Of a stretch of DNA of 64,000 nt, positions 54,764 through 63,791 are shown in pieces (position 1 is the stretch's first letter; each line of letters opens with the position of its first letter). Below the pieces are notes generated by a model. That model saw nothing but the letters and a program-made list of their open reading frames with translations, was not told the origin of the DNA and ran no database searches. The stretch spans positions 1 to 64,000 of the forward strand of contig NZ_BMQP01000006.1 in NCBI RefSeq assembly GCF_014648175.1, given 5' to 3'. The translations under genes were made by a program, and so were the position numbers. Origin of the DNA: Planobispora rosea (GTDB lineage Bacteria > Actinomycetota > Actinomycetes > Streptosporangiales > Streptosporangiaceae).

Positions 54764-55702
54764 TCAGTGGTTCCCTTCGCCTGTCTCGCCGAACAGGTCG
54801 TGCACGGTCGGGGCGGTCACCGCGCGGCTCGCCCAAGCCTCCAGTTGCGCGAGGTCGGTGCAGGCGGTGATCCTGGTCCGCATCTCCTCGGGCACTGCCA
54901 GGCCCCGGGCCTCCAGCACCACCAGCACCATCCGGGCCGCTTCCTCGGCCCGGCCTTCCGCCTTGCCTTCCGCCTTGCCTTCCGCTCTGCCGACGGTCTT
55001 GCCTTCTTCCACGCCGCGGCCGTAGTGCTCGCGGGCGAAGGGGCTGTAGACGGGCCAGGTGGTGGACGTCATGATCTCCTCCAGGAGGATTCGTACCTCG
55101 GGCGCGGCCATGCTGAATGCGTATTCATAGTACTTCGGAGCGTGTTCGCCAGGCAGGTCCGCCAGCGCCGCGGTGAAGGCCTCCACCACCTTGCGCTCGC
55201 GGCGGCCATGCATCATCACCGCCAGAGTGGCCAGCTCCGGCTGGGCGGCGGCCTGCTGCGCGTCGGTGATGACCGGGATGTCATCCGGGCCCAGCACGTG
55301 CGCCTGCAGCCGACAACCGGTCAGCCCGAAGTCGATGGGCTTCGCGTAGTAGGCGGCGGTGGTGGTGTCGGGGCAGACGACCAGGACGGTGACGTCACAG
55401 CGCGACTGCAGCCAGAGAGCGACGGCGTAGCGGGCCAGCTGGCGGGGGTCTTTGGACTTGTCCTGCTGGATCTCGACGACGATGGCGTGCGCCGGTGCCT
55501 GGGGCGGGCCCAGCACCAGCACCAGATCGGCCTCGATGTCGTCGGAGGGCCGGGTGTTGAAGGTGGTGTTCTCCGGCCGGATCAGCGATGTGGCGGGCAA
55601 GTCCCGGCCGAGCAGGTCGCGTAGGAGCTCCACGGCCAGTTCGGGACGACCGCGGAAGAGCTGGATGAGGGAGTCGTGTCGAGGGGAAGGCACGTCGCTC
55701 AT
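54764..55702 (-). CDS. Rpn/PD-(D/E)XK nuclease-like protein
   Basis: A 312-residue protein of the recombination-promoting nuclease (Rpn)/transposase_31-like group. The nuclease core is seen as DDIEADLVLVLGPP then AIVVEIQQDKSKDPRQLARYAVALW, giving the acidic residue plus ExQ pattern of this superfamily. The C-terminal part carries the typical helical charged repeat AEGKAEGKAEGRAEE. Rpn proteins cut DNA and promote RecA-independent gene exchange. The start has no ribosome site and may be leaderless. It stands alone among gene debris. Confidence 0.8.
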   Translation of the reverse strand: MSDVPSPRHDSLIQLFRGRPELAVELLRDLLGRDLPATSLIRPENTTFNTRPSDDIEADLVLVLGPPQAPAHAIVVEIQQDKSKDPRQLARYAVALWLQSRCDVTVLVVCPDTTTAAYYAKPIDFGLTGCRLQAHVLGPDDIPVITDAQQAAAQPELATLAVMMHGRRERKVVEAFTAALADLPGEHAPKYYEYAFSMAAPEVRILLEEIMTSTTWPVYSPFAREHYGRGVEEGKTVGRAEGKAEGKAEGRAEEAARMVLVVLEARGLAVPEEMRTRITACTDLAQLEAWASRAVTAPTVHDLFGETGEGNH

Positions 55703-56086
55703 TGTGACATATCAATCACTCAAAGCGATCGCGTTTTCGAGAACTGATGGCCATGAAGCCCTGCTGTTCTGGGCTGCCGCTCTCGGGCGTACACCGTTCT
55801 ATATCGCCCCTGGCACGCGAAGGGTTGGTCGCGCATGGCGTGTAACCGGCCCGGATCGCGGGGTAATCGACCGCGATAGGCCACGCTGTGCCGAATCCGG
55901 CATCCTGGACAGGAAGATCTGTGACTCGGTCGGGGCGAGGTGGGGCCTGGGACCCGATAATGCTTGCACCGACGCGCGGGGAGGTGTGGACGGGTCAGGC
56001 GACGGGCGTCATGATCTTCTTAGGAGACGCCGTACCTCGGGCCGGGATGGCGGGGGGTGAGCGGCGTGAGCGGGAGGACGTCTCGG
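55703..56086. other. Intergenic region with a decayed hairpin copy
   Basis: No gene is supported in these 384 bases. At 55823-55855 there is a diverged copy of the hairpin at 54205 (both contain GCATGGCGTG and ACCGGCCCGGAT), no longer a perfect stem. GGGAGG near its right end is the ribosome site of the next gene. Confidence 0.5.
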
Positions 56087-56869
56087 ATGAAGCGCTGGAT
56101 CGCCGTACTGGTCGTCGTGCTGGCCGTTCCGGTCGCGGTTGCCGGGTCCGGTGCCTCCGCGAGCGCGGAACCGGCTCCGGCCGGCCCGGTCGACGCGCTC
56201 AGGCGGCAGCTTGTCGAGGGCCGGGGAGTGAAGATGGCGAAGACCTTCACCGCCACAAAGAATGGGGAGAAAGCGGATATCCGGGTCGCGGGCGTCGCCG
56301 AGTTCGGTGATGGAAAGGTCACGGCCACCGATATGACGCATCGCTCCGACTTCACAGGCATAGCGGGCTCTGTTCGGCATCTCACCTTCCCGGGGCGCGG
56401 CTATGTCCAGGACGGCGCCTCGTTCCAGGGGAAGAGCTGGCGTCTCCAGGAGAACAAGGAGATACGGCCCCGGCTGGACGCCGACTGGATTGAGCTCTCG
56501 GACCCGGCCATGCTGAAGGCGGTGCTGGCCACCGCCCGGGTCAAGCGTCCCGCGGGCGTCTACGACGGCACCCGAACCACGCTCTACCAGGGCACGATCA
56601 CCCTCGGCGAGCTCTACAGGGCGGGCTCTGCCGGCTTCCCCTTCGGACGCGACGAGAAGCCCTCCAAAACGGAGGCGAAGGCCGCCGTCTCCTGGAAGCT
56701 CTGGCTCGGTGGGGACCAGCTGGTGCGCAGGGCCTGGGGGACGTGGGGCGAGCCGTTCTCCAGGAGTGGCGACATCCGCATCTCGTATGTCGTCGATGTG
56801 CGCCTGAGCGGCTGGGGCGCCAAGGTCGACGTCGTGCCGCCTCCCGCCGATGATGTGGCGCGCCTCTGA
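56087..56869 (+). CDS. Secreted protein of unknown function (LppX/LolA-fold-like)
   Basis: A 260-residue exported protein. A signal peptide (MKRWIAVLVVVLAVPVAVAGSGASASAE) with an ASA-type cleavage site and no lipobox cysteine precedes about 230 residues rich in beta strands. KNGEKADIRVAGVAEFGDGKVTATDMTHR and the tail RISYVVDVRLSGWGAKVDVVPPPADD resemble the LppX/LprG-like lipoprotein-fold proteins of actinobacteria that shield lipids. The match is by pattern only. The ATG after GGGAGG is chosen over a GTG ten codons earlier. Confidence 0.65.
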   Translation: MKRWIAVLVVVLAVPVAVAGSGASASAEPAPAGPVDALRRQLVEGRGVKMAKTFTATKNGEKADIRVAGVAEFGDGKVTATDMTHRSDFTGIAGSVRHLTFPGRGYVQDGASFQGKSWRLQENKEIRPRLDADWIELSDPAMLKAVLATARVKRPAGVYDGTRTTLYQGTITLGELYRAGSAGFPFGRDEKPSKTEAKAAVSWKLWLGGDQLVRRAWGTWGEPFSRSGDIRISYVVDVRLSGWGAKVDVVPPPADDVARL

Positions 56870-56967
56870 AGCGGAGTGACCGGAACGGCGACCGGGCTTC
56901 CCTCGCGGGGCGGGGGTGGTGGGGCGAGTTCGGCCACCTTGACGCAGTCGCCGTCTGGCCGTGACCG

Positions 56968-57036
56968 CTCCTCAAGGTGCAAGTCACAGAACTATACTTC
57001 TGGGAAGTACGATTCTGTGACTTGCACCTTGAGGAG
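56968..57036. promoter_or_regulatory. 69-bp nested palindrome upstream of the ATPase gene
   Basis: CTCCTCAAGGTGCAAGTCACAGAA (56968-56991, 24 bases, written here only to mark its ends CTCCTC and CAGAA) is repeated in perfect inverted form at 57013-57036. The 21-base centre holds a further hairpin TACTTC-TGG-GAAGTA. The right arm ends in GAGGAG, the ribosome site of the ATPase gene ten bases later. Confidence 0.9.
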
Positions 57037-57045
57037 AAGCTGACG

Positions 57046-58521
57046 GTGCGCAAGCCTGAGCGGATCTTCGGCCGGGTGCGGGAGTGGCAGGGGCTCGCCT
57101 CCTTCGCTTCCGCGCCCTCTGCGGAGACTCCCGCAGGCGCCTCCCTCGGCGTGATCAGCGGGCGGCGCAGACAGGGAAAGAGCTTTCTGCTCCAGGCCCT
57201 GGCCGAGGAGACGGACGGGATGTACTTCGCCGCCACGGAGGCCACCGAGGCGGAATCGCTCCGGCTGTTCACGGAGGCTCTCACTCGGCACACACGAGAG
57301 ATACCGGAGCATCCCTTCCGGGACTGGAACGACGCGATCAGCTCCATGTTCCGAAGCTTCCGTGGGCGGCCGGTCCCCGTGGTCATCGACGGATTCCCCT
57401 TCCTGTCCCGGGTCACGCCCAGCCTGCCGTCCATCATCCAGCGGGAACTGGGGCCGGGCGGCAGCGGCAGAGAGAGTGACCTGCGCCTCCTGCTCTGCGG
57501 GTCGGCCATGTCCGTGATGGGCAGTCTTCTGGCGGGTCAGGCGCCCCTGCGGGGACGGGCGGGGCTCGAACTCGTCATCCACCCCTTCCGCTATCGGGAC
57601 GCCGCCGAGTTCTGGGGCATCTCGGACCCGCGGCTGGCGGTCCTGGTCCATGCGATCGTCGGGGGCACCCCCGCCTACCGGCACGAGTTCACCCAGGGTG
57701 ACGCGCCGGCGGATCTGGACGACTTCGATGCCTGGGTGGTCCGGACGGTCCTCAACCCGCAGAAACCGCTCTTCCGCGAGGCACGGTATCTCCTGGCGGA
57801 AGAATCCGACATCCGCGACCCGGCCCTCTACCACTCGGTGCTGGCCGCCATCGCCAGTGGCTGCACGACCAACGGCGGGATCGCCAACTACATCGGCCGC
57901 CGGTCCGACCAACTGACCCACCCGCTCAACGTGCTGGAGGACTGCGGCCTGATAGTCCGGGAATCCGATCTGTTCCGCTCCGGCCGCGCGCAATACCGCA
58001 TCGTCGAGCCGCTGATCACATTCTACGGGGCGGTCATGCGGCGGCGCTGGTCCGAGCTGGAAATCTACCGGGCGGAGAGCGTCTGGCGGTCATCCCGCCC
58101 GGCCTTCCTGTCCCAGGTGGTCGGCCCGCACTTCGAGGCGCTGTGCCGGGACTTCGCCCGCGAGGCGGACGAGAGTCTGTACGGCGGCTTCCCCTCCGAG
58201 GTCGGCTCCGGAGTGATCGGCGACCCGGCCAACCGCACCCAGATCGAGATCGACGTGGTGGTCCTGGCCGCGCAGGAACCGGGCCGCTCCCGGCGGGTCC
58301 TGTCGTTGGGCGAGGCCAAGTGGGGCGAGATCATGAACGGCCGCCACGTCGAACGCCTGGGGAGAGCGCGCGACCTGCTCGCCGCCAAGGGTTACGACAC
58401 GCGGGAAACGGTCCTGGCCTGCTACAGCGGTACGGGTTTCACCGAGGACCTGCGAGCCGAGGCCGCCAGGGACGGTCGCCTCCGCCTGATCGGCCTGGAC
58501 GATCTCTACTGGACCCGCTGA
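57046..58521 (+). CDS. Archaeal-type P-loop ATPase with DUF234/PD-(D/E)XK-like C-terminus
   Basis: A 491-residue protein. The P-loop is GVISGRRRQGKSFLLQAL and Walker B-like residues are in PVPVVIDGFPFLSRV; DLRLLLCGSAMSVMG is the sensor-1-like strand. A winged-helix part (TNGGIANYIGRRSDQLTHPLNVLEDCGLIVRE) leads to a C-terminal domain with QIEIDVVVLAAQE and LSLGEAKWGEI, suggestive of a nuclease-type D...ExK site. The GTG with GAGGAG upstream is chosen; an in-frame ATG at 56977 would put the palindrome inside the protein. The role is unknown in the family; links to DNA or defence have been proposed. Confidence 0.85.
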   Translation: MRKPERIFGRVREWQGLASFASAPSAETPAGASLGVISGRRRQGKSFLLQALAEETDGMYFAATEATEAESLRLFTEALTRHTREIPEHPFRDWNDAISSMFRSFRGRPVPVVIDGFPFLSRVTPSLPSIIQRELGPGGSGRESDLRLLLCGSAMSVMGSLLAGQAPLRGRAGLELVIHPFRYRDAAEFWGISDPRLAVLVHAIVGGTPAYRHEFTQGDAPADLDDFDAWVVRTVLNPQKPLFREARYLLAEESDIRDPALYHSVLAAIASGCTTNGGIANYIGRRSDQLTHPLNVLEDCGLIVRESDLFRSGRAQYRIVEPLITFYGAVMRRRWSELEIYRAESVWRSSRPAFLSQVVGPHFEALCRDFAREADESLYGGFPSEVGSGVIGDPANRTQIEIDVVVLAAQEPGRSRRVLSLGEAKWGEIMNGRHVERLGRARDLLAAKGYDTRETVLACYSGTGFTEDLRAEAARDGRLRLIGLDDLYWTR

Positions 58522-58572
58522 CGGCCCGGTGAGACCTCGGTCCCCTGCGGATCTCTGTTGTGAGACAACCGG

Positions 58573-59175
58573 TCACAGCAGGCGTCTCTGCACGACGTCG
58601 GCCATGACCGCGTTCACGACCCTGCCGACCGCCTCGGGATCCGGCGGGCCCGCCTCACGGTCGGCGAACAGCAGGTGCACGGCCCCGATCAGGGAGAACG
58701 CGAGCGCGTCCACGTCGGCGTCTGCGGCGATGCGCCCCATCTCGCACTCGTCTCTCAGATAGGCGCTGATCATGCCTGCGGCCTGCGTCAGCACCGGGAC
58801 GCCGGGCGCGGGCCGGGTCTGGCGCAGCCGGGTGCGTAGTTCGTCGCGGAAGATGATGAGGCTGACGACCGCCGCGGTGACCGGGTCGAACAGATCGATC
58901 AGCGCCGCGGTGAGGTGGCCGGCGACGGTGCCGGTCCCGGCCGAGCCGCGCAGGTCGGCGGCTGAGACGTCGAGCCGGGCGATGCGTTCCCGCACCAGCT
59001 CGACCAGGAAATCGTCGAAGTCCGCGAAGTGCCGGTGCAGAACGCCTTTGGCGACGCCCGCCTCCTCCGTGACGGCCCGGCTGGTCAGCCCGTTCGCCCC
59101 GTCCCGGAGCAGGACACGTTCGGCGGCGTCGAACAGCTGCCGCCGCGCGTCCCGGAGGGCCACTCCCGTCGGCAT
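58573..59175 (-). CDS. TetR-family transcriptional regulator
   Basis: A 200-residue repressor-type protein with an N-terminal HTH (ARRQLFDAAERVLLRDGANGLTSRAVTEEAGVAKGVLHRHFADFDDFLVEL) and an unassigned ligand domain. GGGGAG precedes the ATG by eight bases. It is divergent from a methyltransferase gene, and two matching palindromes in the shared gap are its probable operators. An 11-bp repeat lies behind its start. The inducer is unknown. Confidence 0.88.
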   Translation of the reverse strand: MPTGVALRDARRQLFDAAERVLLRDGANGLTSRAVTEEAGVAKGVLHRHFADFDDFLVELVRERIARLDVSAADLRGSAGTGTVAGHLTAALIDLFDPVTAAVVSLIIFRDELRTRLRQTRPAPGVPVLTQAAGMISAYLRDECEMGRIAADADVDALAFSLIGAVHLLFADREAGPPDPEAVGRVVNAVMADVVQRRLL

Positions 59176-59188
59176 CGCCCGTTCTCCC

Positions 59189-59221
59189 CTCCGCAGAACC
59201 TCCGCAGAACCTCCGCAGAAC
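59189..59221. repeat. Three 11-bp tandem repeats
   Basis: CTCCGCAGAAC occurs three times without a mismatch, just upstream of the TetR gene start and within its 5' leader. Confidence 0.9.
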
Positions 59222-59273
59222 CTTCTCTCAACAGAGCCTTCGGCTCACCGCGAAACGTTATCCGGTTGGAAAG

Positions 59274-59308
59274 TGGGCATGTGCCCATTATGGTGGGCGC
59301 ATGCCCAC
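59274..59308. promoter_or_regulatory. Twin operator of the TetR/methyltransferase pair
   Basis: TGGGCATGTGCCCA (59274-59287) and GTGGGCGCATGCCCAC (59293-59308) are two palindromes with related half-sites (GTGGGC). The second covers the methyltransferase start codon, so binding there would block initiation. Confidence 0.7.
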
Positions 59309-60122
59309 TACACCGCAGGAGTATCCCCGGTCCCCGGAGAACGCGCCCTATGAAGCCAGGCGGACAGCCGAATCGTTCGGCGTCGACGCCGAGCGCTACG
59401 ACCGGGCCCGGCCCGAGTATCCCGATGCCCTGGTGCGGCGGATCACGGCTGCCGGCCCCGGCTCCGACATCGTCGACGTCGGCTGCGGCACCGGCATCGA
59501 AGCCCGGCAGTTCCTGGCGGCCGGCTGCACGGTGCTGGGGATCGAGCCGGACGCGCGGATGGCCGAGTTCGCCCGCCGTACCGGGGTCGAGGTCGAGGTG
59601 GCGACGTTCGAGGACTGGGACCCCGCCGGGCGCACGTTCGACGCAGTCGTCGCCGGCCAGTCCTGGCACTGGGTGGACCCGGTCGCGGGCCCGGCCAAGG
59701 CGGCCCGGGTGCTGCGTCCCGGCGGCCTGCTGGCGGTGTTCGCCCACGTGTACGACCCTCCGGCCCCGATCGCGGAGGCGCTGGCCACCGCACTGCGCCG
59801 GGTGGCGCCCGACTCGCCGTTCGGCGGCGGGCCGCCGCGACCGGCCCGGGAGATCTACCGGCAGATGTTCACCACGTTCGCCGACGGCATCCGGCAGGCG
59901 GCCGCGTTCGGTGAGCCGGAGCAGTGGCGATTCGACTGGCAGCGGCACTACACCCGCGATGAATGGCTCGACCTGCTGCCCACCACCGGCGGGCTCACCC
60001 GGCTCCCGCCGGACCGGCTGGCCGAAGTTCTGGAAGCCGTCGGGGCCGCCGTCGACGCGGCCGGAGGCGGTTTCACGATGTCCTACACGACCATGGCGGT
60101 CGTCGCGTCGCGGAAGGCCTGA
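59301..60122 (+). CDS. SAM-dependent methyltransferase, TetR-controlled
   Basis: A 273-residue class I methyltransferase of the Methyltransf_11/25 type (SDIVDVGCGTGIEARQFLAAGCTVLGIEPDARMAEFAR, DAVVAGQSWHWVDPVAGPAKAARVLRPGG). The AGQSxHW motif is frequent in small-molecule methyltransferases of actinomycetes. The ATG overlaps an operator and has no ribosome site, so its transcript is probably leaderless. The divergent TetR gene suggests that its substrate or a toxin may be the inducer. Confidence 0.87.
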   Translation: MPTTPQEYPRSPENAPYEARRTAESFGVDAERYDRARPEYPDALVRRITAAGPGSDIVDVGCGTGIEARQFLAAGCTVLGIEPDARMAEFARRTGVEVEVATFEDWDPAGRTFDAVVAGQSWHWVDPVAGPAKAARVLRPGGLLAVFAHVYDPPAPIAEALATALRRVAPDSPFGGGPPRPAREIYRQMFTTFADGIRQAAAFGEPEQWRFDWQRHYTRDEWLDLLPTTGGLTRLPPDRLAEVLEAVGAAVDAAGGGFTMSYTTMAVVASRKA

Positions 60123-60256
60123 GAGACGCCCCCTCACCGATCATGGCGAAAACGCAGGAAAGGCGGCGCTGATCCAGCGCTTCGCCATGATCGATGAGCC
60201 GTTCCCGGCGTCGGGCGACGACTCGGACCGGATCCCGCACCTTGCGACACGTCCCG

Positions 60257-62452
60257 TCAGTCGACCTCGTCCTCGGTCAGCATGGACTCCTGCGCCGGGG
60301 CCGTGTGGCGGAGCCAGAGGGTGCCCAACGGCGGGACGCGCAGGTGCACCGAGTACGGCAGGCCGTGGTGGGGCTCCTCCACCGCCTCCACCGCGCCCAT
60401 GTTCCCGACCCCGCTGCCCGCGTAGTCGTAGGCGTCGGTGTTGACGACCTCCTCCCAGGTGCCGCCCATCGGCAGGCCCAGCCGGTAGTCCTCGTGCGGG
60501 CCGCCGGAGAAGTTGGCGACGCACGCCAGGGCCGAGCCGTCGGTGCCGTACCGCAGGAACGAGAAGACGTTGCCCGGGGCGTCGTCGGCGTCGATCCAGC
60601 GGAAGCCCTCGGGGGAGGTGTCCGCGCTCCACAGGGCCGGGGTGTCCCGGTAGACCCCGTTGAGGTCGCGCACCAGCCGCTGCACGCCCTTGTGCCCGTC
60701 GAAGTCGAGCACCCACCAGTCGAGGCCGCGCTCCTCCGACCACTCCGAGCCCTGGCCGAACTCGCCGCCCATGAACAGCAGCTGCTTGCCGGGGTGGGCC
60801 CACATGAACGCGAACAGCGCGCGCAGGTTGGCGAAGCGCTGCCACTCGTCGCCGGGCATCTTGCCCAGCAGGGAGCCCTTGCCGTGGACCACCTCGTCGT
60901 GGGAGAGCGGCAGCACGAAGTTCTCCGAGTAGGCGTACATCAGCGAGAACGTCATCTGGTGGTGGTGGTACTGCCGGAAGATCGGCTCGTGGCGCAGGTA
61001 GGAGAGCGTGTCGTGCATCCAGCCCATGTTCCACTTGAAGCCGAAGCCGAGACCGCCCAGGTAGGCGGGGCGGGACACGCCCGGCCAGGCGGTGGACTCC
61101 TCGGCGATCGTCACGATGCCCGGGGCCTCGCGGTAGCAGACGGCGTTCATCTCCTTGATGAACTCCACCGCGTCCAGGTTCTCCCGCCCGCCGTACTGGT
61201 TGGGCGTCCACTCGCCCTCGCGGCGCGAGTAGTCGAGGTAGAGCATCGAGGCGACCGCGTCCACCCGCAGCCCGTCGATGTGGAACTCGCGCAGCCAGTA
61301 CAGGGCGTTGGCGACCAGGAAGTTACGCACCTCCCGGCGGCCGAAGTCGAAGATGTAGGTGCCCCACTCGGGGTGCTCGCCCCGCGCCGGGTCGGCGTGC
61401 TCGTACAGCGGGGTGCCGTCGAAGCGGGCCAGCGCCCAGTCGTCCATCGGGAAGTGCGCGGGCACCCAGTCGAGCAGCACCCCGATCCCGGCCTCGTGCA
61501 GCTTGTCCACCAGATAGCGGAAGTCGTCGGGTGAGCCGAAGCGGGCCGTGGGCGCGTAGTAGGACGTCACCTGGTAGCCCCACGAGCCGCCGAACGGGTG
61601 CTCGGCCACCGGGAGCAGCTCGACGTGGGTGAAGTTCATGTCCTTGACGTAGTCGACGAGTTCGGTGGCCAGCTCGCGGTAGGACAGGCCGGGCCGCCAC
61701 GAGCCGAGGTGCACCTCGTAGGCGCTCATCGGCTCCTCCAGCGCCCTGCTCTGGGCCCGCCTGCGCATCCACTCCTCGTCCTGCCACTCGTAGGACGAGC
61801 GGTCGATCACCGACGCGGTCGCGGGCGGGCGTTCGGTACGGCGGGCCATCGGGTCGGCCTTCTCCCGCCACACCCCGTCCGCGCCGAGGATGGCGAACTT
61901 GTAGCGGTCACCCTCCGACAGGCCGGGGATGAACAGCTCCCACACCCCGGAGTGCCCCAGCGAGCGCATGGGGTGGCCGACGCCGTCCCAGTGGTTGAAG
62001 TCGCCGATCACCCGCACACCGCGCGCGTTGGGCGCCCAGACGGAGAAGGCCGTGCCCTCCACGTCCTCGTGCCGCATGATCCGCGCGCCGAGGACCTCCC
62101 AGAGCCGCTCGTGCCGTCCCTCGCCGATCAGGTGCAGGTCCACCTCGCCCAGCGTGGGCCAGTGCCGATAGGGGTCGGCCGCCTCGTACGGCTCCGACCC
62201 GTCGTAGGCGATCCTGAGCCGGTAGTCGGGGACCTTGTCCAGCCCGGGGATGGTGACCGCGAACACCCCGTGGGCGACGTGCTCCATGTCGTGCGCCTCG
62301 TCGCCGACGATCGCCTGTACCCGCTGCGCCAGTGGCCGCAGCGCTCTGATGGTCACACCGTCGGGGCCGGGATGCGCCCCGAGGATCGAGTGCGGGTCGT
62401 GGTGCGCCCCGCCGGCCAGCCGATCCAGGTCCAGATCCAGATGCACGCTCAT
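60257..62452 (-). CDS. glgB: 1,4-alpha-glucan branching enzyme
   Basis: A 731-residue GH13_9 enzyme that makes alpha-1,6 branches in glycogen. The N-terminal carbohydrate-binding module precedes [22 protein letters not shown]; catalytic regions are [17 protein letters not shown] (Asp nucleophile), [16 protein letters not shown] (Glu acid) and [21 protein letters not shown] (Asp). GGGAG precedes the ATG by ten bases. No other glycogen gene is seen on either side inside the window. Length fits the family. Confidence 0.95.
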   Translation of the reverse strand: MSVHLDLDLDRLAGGAHHDPHSILGAHPGPDGVTIRALRPLAQRVQAIVGDEAHDMEHVAHGVFAVTIPGLDKVPDYRLRIAYDGSEPYEAADPYRHWPTLGEVDLHLIGEGRHERLWEVLGARIMRHEDVEGTAFSVWAPNARGVRVIGDFNHWDGVGHPMRSLGHSGVWELFIPGLSEGDRYKFAILGADGVWREKADPMARRTERPPATASVIDRSSYEWQDEEWMRRRAQSRALEEPMSAYEVHLGSWRPGLSYRELATELVDYVKDMNFTHVELLPVAEHPFGGSWGYQVTSYYAPTARFGSPDDFRYLVDKLHEAGIGVLLDWVPAHFPMDDWALARFDGTPLYEHADPARGEHPEWGTYIFDFGRREVRNFLVANALYWLREFHIDGLRVDAVASMLYLDYSRREGEWTPNQYGGRENLDAVEFIKEMNAVCYREAPGIVTIAEESTAWPGVSRPAYLGGLGFGFKWNMGWMHDTLSYLRHEPIFRQYHHHQMTFSLMYAYSENFVLPLSHDEVVHGKGSLLGKMPGDEWQRFANLRALFAFMWAHPGKQLLFMGGEFGQGSEWSEERGLDWWVLDFDGHKGVQRLVRDLNGVYRDTPALWSADTSPEGFRWIDADDAPGNVFSFLRYGTDGSALACVANFSGGPHEDYRLGLPMGGTWEEVVNTDAYDYAGSGVGNMGAVEAVEEPHHGLPYSVHLRVPPLGTLWLRHTAPAQESMLTEDEVD

Positions 62453-62559
62453 GGGTCATTGACTCCCGTAGGTCGATATTCCCTAACCCTGCCCGCCTGT
62501 GGGCATTCAACCCACTCCACGCGGGGCATGCCAAGCAAGATCTTTGCTGGGAGTTTCGA

Positions 62560-63789
62560 TCAGCGGGGGTTCTCGGCCATCGCGTCACGCGGGGTGATGC
62601 GGAAACCTTGCCAGTGGGTGGGCATGGGGTCGGCGTCCTCGTCGCGGGCGACGTGGTGGTAGCTCACGTTGACCCAGAGTACGGGGTCGGTGAGCCGCTG
62701 GCCGGTCACGTAGCGGTCGACGCTGGCGGCGCAGCCGGGCGCGGGGTTGGCGCTGGCCAGGCGCTCGCACGCGCGGTACTGGGTCACGTAGAGGTCGGCC
62801 CGGGTGAACGCCTCGTCGGCGGGGCCCCGGTACCGCGCGCTGTCGGAGTTGCCGATCTCCCAGGAGATCCGGTGCCCGTCGGCGTTGCGGCTCTCGGTGT
62901 CGACCACCCGCCACCACCGGGCCGGGGCGGTGACGGCCTTGGCCTCCTTGGTGAAGACGGTGCGGGAGAGCGTGCGCTTGGCCGTTCCGGAGCCGGGGAA
63001 GTCGTACTGCTCGACGACGTCGTTCTTGCGGCCGTCGACGTCGAAGTCGAGCCGCCAGAAGATGTTGTGGGTGTGGCTCTGCTCGATGTGCGTGTTGCCC
63101 GCCCTGGTCGGCCAGCCGTGCTCGGGGCCGGTGTCGAAGCCGGACAGCGAGCCGGTCGCGCCCACGCGCGGAGTGATCGCCCCGTCGTCGGAGAAGGCCC
63201 ATTCGACCAGGTAGGTGTACCAGCCGATCTGGAAGGCGGAGTAGACGACCAGCTCGCGGCCCTGGGCGGAGAGGTTCGGCTCGCCGGGCCGCGACTTCAG
63301 GTAGCCGTGGCCGCGCGAGCGGGTGGTCACGCACACGAACCGTTCACGGCGCTCGCCGCCGGGGCAGTCGGCGGAGGCCAGCGTGACGGCGTTCTCGCCG
63401 AGGGTGCCGATGTCGTGGAAGCGCGGCTCGCCGCTGTCGTAGGGGACATGGATCTGGGCCAGCGCCGTGCTGCGGAGCACCTTGATCGGCCTGCCGCGGG
63501 GCGGGGTGTAGGTGACGCCGGTGAGGGTGAGGCCCTCGATGACGCGCATCTCCCAGCAGAGCCGCCAGCGCGCGCCGTTCGGCAGGACCTGGTCGATGAG
63601 GTACGGCGAGCCGCACGCGGGCTCGGGCGCGGCGGGGGCGGAGACTCCGGCGGATGTGAGGGCTCCGGCGGAGGTGGAGGTGGAGGCGGGGGCTCCGGCG
63701 GGCGTGAGGGCTCCGGCGGGAGCGGCGGCGCCGCAGGTGACGAGCAGGGCGCAGGACAACAGCGCGGCCGGGAACACGGAGAGCCGCAC
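62560..63789 (-). CDS. Secreted copper amine oxidase-like protein with altered TPQ motif
   Basis: A 409-residue exported protein with a signal peptide and a short Ala/Thr-rich spacer. The C-terminal 330 residues follow the copper amine oxidase catalytic fold: FHDIGTLGENAVTLASADCPGG (base Asp region), the strand IGWYTYLVEWAFSDDGAI, the copper ligands in SHTHNIFWRLDFDVDG and a third His region VNVSYHHVARDEDADPMP. The usual NY(D/E)Y cofactor motif reads WYTY. The GTG with AAGGA eight bases upstream is chosen. It begins two bases after the stop of the preceding gene, so the two are co-transcribed. Confidence 0.72.
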   Translation of the reverse strand: MRLSVFPAALLSCALLVTCGAAAPAGALTPAGAPASTSTSAGALTSAGVSAPAAPEPACGSPYLIDQVLPNGARWRLCWEMRVIEGLTLTGVTYTPPRGRPIKVLRSTALAQIHVPYDSGEPRFHDIGTLGENAVTLASADCPGGERRERFVCVTTRSRGHGYLKSRPGEPNLSAQGRELVVYSAFQIGWYTYLVEWAFSDDGAITPRVGATGSLSGFDTGPEHGWPTRAGNTHIEQSHTHNIFWRLDFDVDGRKNDVVEQYDFPGSGTAKRTLSRTVFTKEAKAVTAPARWWRVVDTESRNADGHRISWEIGNSDSARYRGPADEAFTRADLYVTQYRACERLASANPAPGCAASVDRYVTGQRLTDPVLWVNVSYHHVARDEDADPMPTHWQGFRITPRDAMAENPR

Positions 63790-63791
63790 GG

